This document shows positions 10,765-19,744 of a DNA stretch of 64,000 bases, piece after piece (position 1 is the stretch's first letter; each line of letters starts with the position of its first letter). The DNA lies in the NCBI GenBank assembly GCA_031763025.1, contig JASSKH010000032.1, forward strand, positions 2,931,001-2,995,000. The letters run 5' to 3'. Source of the DNA: Macrocystis pyrifera. Its lineage: Eukaryota; Sar; Phaeophyceae; Laminariales; Laminariaceae. Both the position numbers and the translations under genes were made by a program. The notes below the pieces were generated by a model. The model was not told the DNA's origin, did no database searches, and was given only the letters and a program-made list of their open reading frames with translations.

Positions 10765-11030
10765 TGTTTTGTTACTGTTTTGTATGAGGTTGAAAGCTCG
10801 GTATTTACCTAGGTCCAGGCACCGGGAACGTATTTGTAGTACTTGGAAGGCGTATCATATATTGAAAACCACGAGGGACGCACAAGCTTGGTCTCCGTCT
10901 TCGCGTGCACGAAAGGAATAAAACTGCTCTTCTATAGCTGAGCAAGCAACCCACGCGAGTACCAACGATTACCGACTTAAAAGGCAGACCTGTCCAGGGA
11001 TACAAAGTGCCCCACAACCTTGATCTTAAC
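10765..11030 (+). repeat. 5' LTR of gypsy element 3
   Basis: It starts TGTTTTG and ends CTTAACA, giving the canonical TG...CA. It aligns over its whole length with 15053-15330, including acttggaaggcgtatc, cgcgtgcacgaaagga and aaaaggcagacctgtccagg. It differs by scattered substitutions and small indels. Confidence 0.92.
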
Positions 11031-11031
11031 A

Positions 11032-11048
11032 GTGGCGTCGACGGCAGG
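11032..11048 (+). other. Primer binding site candidate of gypsy element 3
   Basis: The sequence tggcgtcgacggcagg begins one base after the LTR. TGG is the complement of the CCA tail of a tRNA and this is the expected location. The tRNA was not identified. Confidence 0.5.
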
Positions 11049-11425
11049 ACCCTTTGTTGCCCCCCACCCGAGCACCGTTCTTGAAGACGTCTACAGGGTC
11101 TGCAGGGCCTATTTAGTCTTCGCGTAGGCCGCTCCACGTGCGCAGCGATCCTTCGGCTCCAGTGGAACAGGAAAAACCTGGCACTGTCCGTCGAGCCAGT
11201 GGTAACTCCACGGCCTCCGGTCAGATCAACCGGACAGCAGCATACCCTTAAAATTCGGAAGAATTGCAGCTCTCGTCAAGCAGAACGGACTCAGACCCCC
11301 TGCCCCCTTTGAACCAGGACGGAGATCATCGGGTGCAGAAAGAGAACCTTCTGGCGATTGTTTGCCAAAAGTGACACACAGCTCGTATACGTGGAATCGG
11401 ACTCGTCTCGTGAAACAGGGGCTCA

Positions 11426-12104
11426 GTGCTCTCAGAGAAGCACACCCCCCCACACACACACGCCGCAACTGCGGCCACCAACGACTCGGCACCGTCGGTC
11501 TTTGACTCTACTCTCGAGTATCCAACGGAGGGGGTGGTACTGTTCTGGCAGTCCCCGTCTTATTTTTCGCAGTGGTCCCCCTCGTCTTTTCTCATCGATT
11601 ATGTGCCAGATTCCTGCGCGAACCAGCATATGATGGCTGAAACGGCTCGCCTTTTCCAGGACCACGGCACAGCGGAGCGGATTATGGTCTCGCCAGACCC
11701 ACGCGATCACAAACGCCTCGGTCGAGGCGTGCAAAACTTCGACTGCGCTATCTGGAACCGTGTTCGGGAAGACGCCGTCCGTGCTGCTAATTTTGCAAAA
11801 ATCTCGCAGAACCCGGTCATGAAGCAGCGCCTATTGAGCATTGGGCACCAAATGTTTAGCTGAAGCCAGCCCTTTAGACGGCATGTGGGGCATCGGTCTC
11901 CGGGCGGACGATCCCGAAGCTCACGACCCCTCTCGGTGGCATGGACAAAACTTGCTCGGAAAGCTCTTTCCACCGTTCGCGAAGCCCTCAGCTCAAGTGA
12001 GGCCGGGTTGGCACAACCCGCCTCCTCTCATCAATTCTGCACCCCAACCAGAACTGACAGAATTCATGAGATTGCACCAGCGCCGTCCCGCCCTTTGGCC
12101 GTAG
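11426..12104 (+). pseudogene. NADAR-domain protein inside gypsy element 3
   Basis: The reading frame 11426-11863 and its continuation 11841-12104 give a nearly complete NADAR domain (YbiA-like, Pfam NADAR family). Landmarks in order: VVLFWQSPSYFSQWSPSSF (about residues 36-54), MMAETARLFQDHGTAERIM, LGRGVQNFDCAIWNRVRED, AKISQNPVMKQRLL, then after a one-base slip near 11855 EASPLDGMWGIGLRADDP and SRWHGQNLLGKLF. The family acts on ADP-ribose-type substrates; some members remove ADP-ribose from guanine in nucleic acid. The usual Glu in the (C/S)AEQYMM-like motif is Asn here and the Lys of EKARLF is Thr, so this copy is probably inactive as well as frame-broken. It takes the place of gag after the leader. 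Confidence 0.9.
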
Positions 12105-12380
12105 CCCGCGCTTGCCCAGATCCTCCTTTGGAGTTTTCGACCTATTGTTCTGTCGCACCTAGTGACCCCTCGTCCGTCCCGACGGTACCCATCCCGTCCG
12201 GCCGCAACCGCGCCGAGCCCGTGGGAACTTCTCTTTTACGACTGCCGCCGCCATCTGACGCACCTCCCGTCACCTCGACCGACTTGGACGCCCTCGGCGC
12301 AGCTGCCGAGATTCAGTTCGGTGATTCCGCAGCGTGCTATTCGCACGCCGACTGGGGCTCGGGAACAACAGGCTGAGCCC
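12105..12380 (+). other. Pro/Ser/Ala-rich linker, element 3
   Basis: A frame open from about 11885 to 12376 reads a low-complexity Pro/Ser/Ala segment ending AAEIQFGDSAACYSHADWG. It may be the residue of a polyprotein linker or of a deleted upstream domain. I could not see RT or RNase H motifs in any frame here. Confidence 0.4.
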
Positions 12381-12800
12381 GCGCACAACGCCGCTATGCG
12401 CTGCATAGCCCTTGGCCGACCGGACGTTTTGCCAGACGATTTTTTATCGGGTTTCCATTCCCACCAGCGCCATCCCTTTTAGGAGGTTCAGGAGCTGGCC
12501 GACAAAGCCCGCTTGCACACCACCCACGCGGGCATCGTTCTACTTGTTCGACAGTCGCCCCTCCCCCCTGCGTCCGATACGCAACGCCCGGTGGGTCGTA
12601 CGGCCTGTTTATTGAACGACGAGCCTGTTCGCATTTATGTTCCGCTGCTCATGCGCCCCTGGGTCATGCAGGCTTGCCATTCCACGGCTTCCTGCCACCT
12701 AGGAACCGCGTGCACCCTTCGTATGCTCGAACGTTTCTACTGGTGGATCGGTATGAGCGTGGTGGCTACGCAACTGCCTAAAGTGCCAAATACAGGAAAC
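12381..12800 (+). pseudogene. Integrase N-terminal zinc finger of gypsy element 3
   Basis: The lead-in ALGRPDVLPDDFLSGF precedes IYVPLLMRPWVMQACHSTAS, with the two His of ACHSTASCHLG. The downstream LRMLERFYWWIGM and, after a frame change, NCLKCQ (Cys codons 12775 and 12784) complete the HHCC finger of Ty3/gypsy integrases. A stop near 12479 and the frame change break it. Confidence 0.88.
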
Positions 12801-13771
12801 GTCGCGGCAGACGGTCCGGTGGCCCTCCATCACGTTTGCCTTGCCGGAAGGGACCGGCATCGCCGCCAGCATCGACCATTTCGGCTCTCTCCCGGTGACG
12901 CCTCGAGTCAATACTTACACCTTGCTTTTCACTGGTCGTTTCAGCCGCCAAGCCGACATGAACAGCTAACATTCTCATCAACCGGGATACCCCTCTTTGG
13001 GGGTGCCCACGCAACATCCTCTCGGACAACGGCATCCGGTTTTTCTCCAAGCTTTCGCACGCCGTATATCAGCTTCTCGGGGTTCGAAAAATTGCCACCA
13101 GCTTCTACCACCCAAACGGCAACGGTGGGGTGGAACGTCTAAACCACACGATGGCCCAGATGTTGGCAATGGTCGTCAACGAGCTCCAAAACAACTGGGA
13201 TGAACAGCTCCCTCACGTCGAATTTGCGTAAAACAATTCCGTCAGTGCCGCTACGGGTCTGGCTCCCAACGAGGTACATATGGGTCGGCTCGCACGCCTC
13301 CCTCTCACGAGTTTCAAGCGTGCTGGAGTCGCCGGCCACCAGAGCTTGGCCCGCGGCCAGCTTGCCTACTGCGACCTAGCGACGGACCGCCAGCAGCGCG
13401 CGTGTGATATCGTTCGAGAACACCACGCCCTCACTGTTGCTCGCGTAAACCGCCGCAATTCCGCCCTGTCTGACGCTCTGCGTCCGGTCCCCAAATTTGA
13501 CGTTTGCGGTTGGGTGTGCGTGTACAATACAGCGGCCACCATCCGCCAGGGCGCGAAACCAGACACGGACGCCAAGGTCCTCAAGGCCAAACTCTCACTC
13601 AACTGGACGGGCCTTTACAAAGTTCTCGCAGTTGGCCTATGCTCCTCAGCGGACACCCTGGATGGATATCCTCTCGGAGCAAAGCTCTTGTATTCGGATA
13701 TTCCGTCCGGTATGCCTGGCGCTGAGGCTCGCCGGCGCGTATCTGTTCCACGCTGCAAGCCCCTGTGCTAA
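12801..13771 (+). pseudogene. Integrase core and C-terminal region of gypsy element 3
   Basis: Catalytic residues are visible: Asp in SIDHFGSLPVTPR (codon 12874), Asp in ILSDNGIRFFSKL (13025) and Glu in GGVERLNHTM (13133). The second Asp and the Glu are 35 residues apart. Breaks include a TAA after ADMNS, a TAA at 13229 and at least two frame changes. The C-terminal stretch 13280-13771 has RRVSVPRCKPLC at its end and KLSLNWTGLYKVLAVG, the G-x-Y-x-V module common in gypsy integrases. It would insert element cDNA. Confidence 0.9.
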
Positions 13772-13789
13772 CCACCACGACCGTGGCGA

Positions 13790-14135
13790 CATGCCGAAGT
13801 ATTTACCGGCGGGGTTGACGCAATACGTGCTCAACAATTTCTCCAAGAAATCTCCTCCGTACCACGTCACCGAGGACGACGTTTCGACCCCTCTGGAACG
13901 ACTCGAAGTGGAGAAGATTTATAGACATCAATCGGCTAGAGGTCGAGGTGGAGTCATTGCGGTGATGTACGAGACGCACTGGACAGATATTCCCGGCCAT
14001 CCTGGGAACGGGAAATGGACCTTCAGCTTTCTCGTCACGCAGTTCTACTGGGCCGGCACTCCGAACCAACACCGCCAAACCAACCTCCTGTGCCGCCGAA
14101 TGAGAATTGGCACACCGGCAGCTTTCTCGGAGTAA
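13790..14135 (+). pseudogene. Chromodomain of gypsy element 3 integrase
   Basis: After a frame change, STPLERLEVEKIYRHQSARG and GGVIAVMYETHW form the beta strands of a chromodomain. A one-base slip near 13995-14000 leads to SWEREMDLQLSRHAVLLG, the helix end typical of chromovirus chromodomains. These domains bind modified histone tails and steer integration to heterochromatin. Confidence 0.82.
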
Positions 14136-14199
14136 CGGCGAGCGGTTCCAGGCAACCGGCTTTGGCTGCGTATCGCACGCCGATTGACTCCGCCGATAC

Positions 14200-14484
14200 A
14201 GCAACACTGTACTTCCCAACGGGGCCCACGTTTGGTACAAGGGCGACGACGGCCTGTGGTGGCTCGGGAAAATCAGCGCAACTACACCAACGGATGGAGT
14301 ATATTTGGTTCGATTTTTGGACGACCCGGGGACAATCAAGCTTCATCTTTCTCCGGCGCGCTACACGACTTCGGCGAAAGTTGTACGAGGTTCTAGGTGT
14401 CTGCAAATTCACTTGGCTAGCGCGTCTGCACGGGGGGTTCATAGTAACGTAGATGAATCTCGAGGTGCCGCCGTGGATAGCTGA
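14200..14484 (+). pseudogene. Tudor/Agenet-like module at end of gypsy element 3 pol
   Basis: One frame (codons in phase with 14227) is open to a TGA at 14482-14484 and reads HVWYKGDDGLWWLGKIS, GVYLVRFLDDPGTIKL and HLSPARYTTS. Alternating aromatic and strand segments with a DG turn resemble SH3-like barrels such as Tudor or Agenet domains. No ATG opens it, so it is the tail of the polyprotein. The fold assignment is by pattern only. Confidence 0.5.
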
Positions 14485-15052
14485 TTTTGGCTTCTTGACT
14501 GCACTCGATATTTATTTATTTTTTGTCGTTTTCCTGGACTTTGGGGGATGAATTTTTGTACGCTCGATATGCTTCTGGTGTGTGTGTGTTTGTTTTTTTT
14601 TGCGCTGGGTTGGGGATGTCGTTTTGCGTATTTTCTCCTGCTTACCCCCGCTGCTCAGTGTCGGGACTGGTCTGGGCAATCGGCCGCTCATGTGCGGCCC
14701 AGAACGCGTTTTCACAGTTGTGGGCTGAGTCTAGGTGGTTCTTGCCGTCTTCCGTGTTATTTTTCTTTCGTTCCCGTACTCGCTTTTAGCTTTTCCATGC
14801 ATCTTCTTCGCATCCACCCCCCGTGCGGGCGGCATGGCGATCGCTTTCATTGACGATCTCTTTTGTTGGCTCTTAAGAACAGGTCTTCCCTTTATTTTTT
14901 TACATACTTTACCGATTTCATTGTCTCGTCGTTCAGAGGTGTGGGAGTGGGTTTTGAGGAGCCGCATCTTCGACTCATGTGTTTGTTCGCTGAATCGAGG
15001 TTTCACTGAATTTCCCATAATTCTTCAAATACGGCTCATCAGAGTGGGTTAG
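14485..15052 (+). other. 3' internal non-coding region of gypsy element 3
   Basis: It is T-rich and has no sustained coding frame. It contains gggttttgaggagccgcatcttc (14953-14976), also found in the relics at 34730-35215 and 54880-55110. The purine-rich agagtgggttag just before 15053 is a candidate polypurine tract. Confidence 0.6.
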
Positions 15053-15330
15053 TGTTATAATACTGCATTGTATGAGGTTGAAAGCCCGGTAATTTCCTGG
15101 GTTCAGGCACTGGGAACGTATTGGTAGTACTTGGAAGGCGTATCTTAGATGGAAAACCAGGGGCTTTCTAGAGACGCCCGAGCTTGGTCTCAGTCTTCGC
15201 GTGCACGAAAGGAACAAAACTACTCTTCTTCTATAGCTAAGCAAGCAACACACGTGAGTACCAACTATTACCGACTTAAAAGGCAGACCTGTCCAGGGAT
15301 ACAAAGTGTCCCGCAACCTTAAGCTTACCA
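15053..15330 (+). repeat. 3' LTR of gypsy element 3
   Basis: It starts TGTTATAATAC and ends CTTACCA. It is the partner of 10765-11030. An extra gggctttctagagacgc-like stretch near 15163 accounts for much of the 12-bp length difference. No convincing target-site duplication was seen (flanks catac and ctact). Confidence 0.92.
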
Positions 15331-15672
15331 CTACTGTACACCCACGAAAGAGAAAAGGTTGAACCAATTACATGCCCGTACTATGTATACGTTATCACTA
15401 CTCTACGGTAAGAGTAAATACTCCTGGAAGTGGTTATCATGTTCGCGCATATATTCTACCGGTCGTTCTGTCATTTACTTTGTTTCTTGTTTTCGCACTT
15501 ACTTACGTATTCAGATACTTCTACTGTACGTAGCTCTTCGTCGGAATGGGTTTCTTGTTTTTTGTTCGCCACAGAGACCCCCCCCCCCGTCCTCCCCTCG
15601 CTGCCTGCAAACATGCAAGTGTGCGTGATACCTCTTAATGGCCTTTCCCCTCGTGTATTCTCGAGGGAATAA

Positions 15673-16311
15673 TCAATCGTGTGTTTTCCTCGTCGACCCG
15701 CATCGAAGTGAAAACTTGATTGCAGGTAGATTGCATACACAAACTACGTATAAGAGAAGGCGCTTCGTAGCTGGAGTCAACGTTTGAACACGAAAAACGG
15801 GTTTCGAACTCCAGGAATCGGCCTTAGGAATCACGAGGATAGACCACTTTACTGCTGGGGGTGCCGGACACCGACTGGTATCACGGGCATAGTTGCTATG
15901 AACCAGCGCGAGCATAATATCCGTTCTCGGCATGGCCAGCGCAACTCTATGCTTAGAGCTGCCAGGATCCACGGCGCGCACAATCGCTCTCCGTGCTGCA
16001 GGCGTGTCGAGTGTGGGTGGTAGGAGTGATACAACGGTAGGACCTCGAGAAAAGTTGTTTTTGCAATGCTTGGCCGACACGCGTTCCGAATGCGGGGGTG
16101 CAATCATAGGAGGTATACACACGAGTATTACAGTTGTACTTGAACCACGTGTTTCTTGGCTTTCTATGGGAAGTAGCTGATCTGCGTTTTGAACGGGTAC
16201 GGATTTGAACGTGACCTTGTATTTCAAGTACGGTGTTCGTGGCGAGATTGATGAGACAATCTTCTCAAACGCGGATGAGCGAAGGGAACCACATCGTTTC
16301 AAAAACTCCAA
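15673..16311 (-). CDS. Hypothetical ORF between two retroelements, 212 codons
   Basis: This open frame starts with MEFLKRCGSLRSSAFEKIVS and ends at a TGA-type stop at the low-coordinate end. I do not recognise a family. It has basic composition, several Pro/Ser-rich stretches and a modestly hydrophobic LLLYVVCVCNL near the end, with no clear signal peptide. It lies in the 1.1-kb gap between the gypsy 3' LTR and the copia 2 LTR. It may be a chance frame, an exon or an element remnant. Confidence 0.25.
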   Translation of the reverse strand: MEFLKRCGSLRSSAFEKIVSSISPRTPYLKYKVTFKSVPVQNADQLLPIESQETRGSSTTVILVCIPPMIAPPHSERVSAKHCKNNFSRGPTVVSLLPPTLDTPAARRAIVRAVDPGSSKHRVALAMPRTDIMLALVHSNYARDTSRCPAPPAVKWSILVIPKADSWSSKPVFRVQTLTPATKRLLLYVVCVCNLPAIKFSLRCGSTRKTHD

Positions 16312-16457
16312 ATTCCGAGATTCTAATGCAACGTCTGACGATAAACTCGCTTATACGAGGTGTATATCGACCTGCAAAATATGATGAGCGTACGTCGTGC
16401 TACGATTAGGGTGCGTTACTCATTGATGTCTGTCGATTGGTCTCTGAAGGTAGGGAG

Positions 16458-16715
16458 GCAGCTGGCACGGGAACGCGTGGTTGACACCGGACAATAACAC
16501 GAAAATCTTCTTCTTATATTATATCCGACTTGTCGAGTGATGGCACATGGCGACGCATGCAGGTTATTATCCATCAAGTTGCCAACACAATATACCTCCC
16601 GTTTGTCCCGCAGAATATCCGCCCAAATATTCTTCTCCTATATTCCCACATCACTATATGGAACTCCCTAATGCTAGATGGAATATCTCCGTCGTGTTCC
16701 TGAGCACAATCAACA
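16458..16715 (-). repeat. 3' LTR of copia element 2
   Basis: It shares gcagctggcacgggaacgcg, gcatgcaggttattatcca, agttgccaacacaata and atctccgtcgtgt with 22861-23108. On the minus strand it would begin TGTTGATTG. A purine-rich gcagtgggggtg lies just before it. Confidence 0.88.
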
Positions 16716-17450
16716 CCCCCACTGCTCCTTATACACGACCGTACTTCAATACCCCCCCAGCGCTTTACATGACAATGTACGACTCCACAGGGTTGATATA
16801 TCTCAACATTATGACCATCTCATATGAAAGTCAGAAACACTATTATTCAACAACCCAAAATCAAACTCTCAATTTCTAAAGTACTACCAAAGCTTCCAAG
16901 CCAGGAAAAATTAACATGGACCGCACACGCCCCCAGGTGTTTCGTAGTCTGTCTCCAGCCTTGTCAAAAACCTCTCGCTCTATTTGATATGAAATTAATG
17001 CAAATCATGGAAAATACCATAGCAGTCAGGCTCATCAAAATCAAAATCAAGCCAAGAATTTTAATGCTAGAGATCGCGAGGAACCTCGTTCCTCCTGACA
17101 AGAGCCTCCCCTTATCCCCTGCTCCCGCCATAGATATACAGATCGAGACGGTACTGCGAGAAAGCATACATCCCTTCACCTATTATTTTATTTGGTATTG
17201 AAGCTACTGAAAAATACGAAAAAACTCTCCTAACCCATCACCAGGAACAAAACGGTATCATCCTCGGAACTAGCCAGGGAAAAAAAAAAAAAAAAAAATC
17301 GGCTGCATCTTCGGATCTATAGTTCAAACAAATCCTTCACTCTAAAATCATAACAAGAAACCTTCTATCTCGGAAACAACGCTTTAAAGATCCATCAGAA
17401 AATCCCGGTAGCAACGGAAAACCGTGTTGTTGAGCGGCTTTGTCAAGAAG
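16716..17450 (-). other. 3' internal region of copia element 2
   Basis: Lies between the 3' LTR and RNase H and shows no domain. It includes an A-run of 18-19 bases on the plus strand near 17280. The plus-strand frames 16547-17201 are composition-driven and not supported. Confidence 0.5.
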
Positions 17451-17850
17451 TTAGAACGCTGCTCCTCCGACTCTACTTGGGTAATAACAACCCCCCCCTT
17501 TGTAAATCAGCTGCCGCAAAAAGTAGTGTCGTACGTCGATGTCGTTTGAATTCGACGTGAACACTGGATTTTTTGCCATGTGCCTTGCCCCTTCGTTATC
17601 CTCGAAAACCGTAATGCTTCTCTCCACAAATCTCGCAAAATGAAAACTCCAGGCGTAGCGCATGAACATCGCCTCCGTGATATTATCTGCCAGTGCTACA
17701 TATTCGGCCTCAGTGGTTGAGACTGTGACGCGTTTCTGCGTCCATGAAAACCAGCGCACACGCCCCAGCACACATGATAGCCCCACCGGAAACTGACCTC
17801 GTGTCAGTGGCTTTGTTGGCATAATCTGCATCTGCAAACGCTACCAGCTC
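17451..17850 (-). pseudogene. RNase H of copia element 2
   Basis: The minus strand reads RWFSWTQKRVTVSTTEAEYV, VFEDNEGARHMAKNPV and DIDVRHYFLRQL, the typical copia RNase H line. The active-site Asp/Glu in TEAEYVALAD and EDNEGA are present. The 5' part that would hold DADYA is frame-shifted. Confidence 0.87.
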
Positions 17851-18014
17851 AACCCCGCTACCCTTCTAGAACGTAATGCCGAAATCACTTGTAGAAAAAA
17901 CGTACTTTAAAACACCGACTGCTGTCCTCCAGTGTACTTCGTCGCTAGTACTTCCCCCGGCTCATTCGTGTACCTCGCTACCGCCCTCGCCGCGTTCGAA
18001 ATATCCGGTCGTGT

Positions 18015-18990
18015 TTAGTTCGCACGCCACGTCAAGCACCCCACCAACTCGCGAAAAGGCCAATCGCCCACGGGCTTATTCTCGTCGAACCCCTCGAGCT
18101 TCACACCAGTCGAAAGCAGATTATTCCTCCCAGAACTAGCATCCAATCTCGCCGCGGTATTTTCAGCGAACGCCTGCTGCGAAATCTTCGAAGTACCAGA
18201 ATCCCAATCTCTCGAAACATAACAACTAGCATACCACTGCAACTCGCCCAGGTTGTTGATCGGAACAAGGTTGGTCAGGTCTTCACAAAACTGATCGCAT
18301 CTAGCCTCAACTCCAACAGCGAACATATCGTCCACATGAACTACCGATACAATGGAGACAGAGCCCGACTCGACCAACCTCATGACACACGCATTAGAGG
18401 GGCTCTGCTCAAATCCTAGACTCTTCATGTGAGTGAGAAGGTGGTTGTGCCACGACCTCGACGCTTGCTTCAAGCGGTAGAGACTGCGATTCAACCTGGC
18501 TACCTTATCAGATATTTTGCCGCAGCCAGGGGTAGTCGCATGGATACATCCTCATCCATGTTCGACTGCACGAACGCCTGCTCAGGAATTGAATGACACA
18601 AATCCAAACCCAACTCGCACACAATAGCACCCAACAAACGAAAACAAGACGCTGCAGGCGTCGGAGCAAAAGTCTCAAAGAAATTAACCCTCACGCTGCT
18701 TTAAACCTCGTGCCACCAGCCTTGCGTTCGCCCGCACCACATCACAATGCAATTTGGACTTCCAGGCGAACACCCACTTCGACGAGATGACCTTGAACCC
18801 CTCTGGTTGCTACGTCGCTCTAAACGTCCCCGCGTCCGCCAGTCCATGACATTCGTTGTCCGTCGCCTGCCTTCAGATGGCCGAATACTCGTCCGCACAC
18901 GCTTCAGCAAACGAATTCGACTTCGAACGCTCGCTCGCCAGGTGAAGGGGAGGGTTCTCGCGCGGTGGAGCTTGGTGGAAACGTACATGG
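18015..18990 (-). pseudogene. Reverse transcriptase of copia element 2
   Basis: Minus-strand segments read, in order, a diverged GLADAGTF and SSKWVFAWKSKLH (about 18890-18740), FFETFAPTPAASCFRLLGA and CHSIPEQAFVQSNMDEDVSM (18694-18500), then LNRSLYRLKQASRSWHNHLL and the catalytic VVHVDDMFAVG (around 18321-18350), NNLGELQWYASCYV, and a tail DWPFRELVGCL (18494-18015). Several stops separate the pieces. RVT_2 family. Confidence 0.9.
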
Positions 18991-19140
18991 CCTATAACCT
19001 TCCCGCGCTGCCATCAACGACAGCAGCCCATGTCCCTTAGCCTCGCGGTTCGGTGTATTCTCCCCCCTTGTTCGCCCCCTCAGCACATCTCTCTATTTTC
19101 CGGTGCCGCCCAACTTCCCCCCTGGTCCGACCACCCTGTA

Positions 19141-19368
19141 TATCGCCACTACCCCCCTGGTATCGTGCGGTTTTCCCCACTTTTCGACCTCTCTGCACAC
19201 CGCCACCACCCTCCTGGTGTCATGCGATCTCCCCCCTTGTCTGCCCTCCCTCCACACCGCCACCACCCTCCTGGTGTCGGTCTGTCTCCCCCCTTGTCTG
19301 TCCTCTCTCCACACCGCCACCACCCTCCTGGTGTCGTGCTGTCTCCCCCCTTGTCCATTCCCTCAGCA
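19141..19368 (-). repeat. 57-bp minisatellite, integrase-RT hinge of copia element 2
   Basis: Four units of 57 bp start at 19141, 19198, 19255 and 19312, each with caccaccctcctggtgtc or close variants. 57 bp equals 19 codons. It occupies the same integrase-RT position as the 24-bp repeat of element 1. Confidence 0.9.
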
Positions 19369-19429
19369 AATCGCCATCTTCGGGGTCCGGGATATAAGAA
19401 CCCAGTTTCCGGACAGCACGCTGCGAAAG

Positions 19430-19615
19430 CTGTGACTGCGGTGACTGCTGCTGCGGCGTCAGCGGTGGTAACGGCGGTAATGGCGGCGGTGGTGACGCCG
19501 GTGGCGGTGACGGAGACGTGGCGTCGGCGGTGACGATCACGGCGGCAGCGACGTTGACGGTGACGGCGGTGGTGGCGGCAGTTGCGGCAGCAGAAGTGGG
19601 GATGGGGACGGTGGC
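19430..19615 (-). repeat. Thr/Ala/Pro-coding low-complexity tract
   Basis: The plus strand is GGT/GGC/GAC/GTG triplets; on the minus strand this reads as Thr, Ala, Val and Pro repeats. It continues the hinge between integrase and RT of element 2. Several long frames on both strands here come from triplet periodicity. Confidence 0.7.
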
Positions 19616-19744
19616 TCGGGCCATACGTCAGGTCCCCCTCAGAGGCTCCGGCGCACCCGAGGGTGGTAGCGACGGTAACGCCGGTGGCAGGGAGCTTTCC
19701 TCCTCCGAAGGCAGTAACCCCACAAACGGTTTCCTCGGTCGTTC

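Larger units (their letters stand above)
10765..15330 (+). mobile_element. Ty3/gypsy chromovirus with NADAR domain (element 3)
   Basis: Two LTRs (10765-11030 and 15053-15330) flank about 4.0 kb. Internal order is primer site, NADAR domain, an unrecognised linker, integrase zinc finger, integrase core, chromodomain, Tudor-like module and a non-coding 3' part. The HHCC/DD35E integrase followed by a chromodomain marks the chromovirus branch of Ty3/gypsy. I could not find gag, protease, RT or RNase H, so it is non-autonomous or internally deleted. LTRs are clearly diverged from each other, so the insertion is older than copia element 1. Frames are broken throughout. Confidence 0.9.

Noticed and set aside
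10765..15330. Integrated large DNA virus (phaeovirus-like) as the source of the NADAR gene
   Set aside because: No other viral genes nearby; the domain is bracketed by a matching LTR pair and an integrase.
15781..15870. tRNA-like gtttcgaactcc near 15797 (minus strand B box)
   Set aside because: No acceptor, D-arm or anticodon stem could be formed.
19030..19533. Pro/His-rich plus-strand frames opposite element 2
   Set aside because: Shadows of the 57-bp minisatellite; element 2 is coded on the minus strand.
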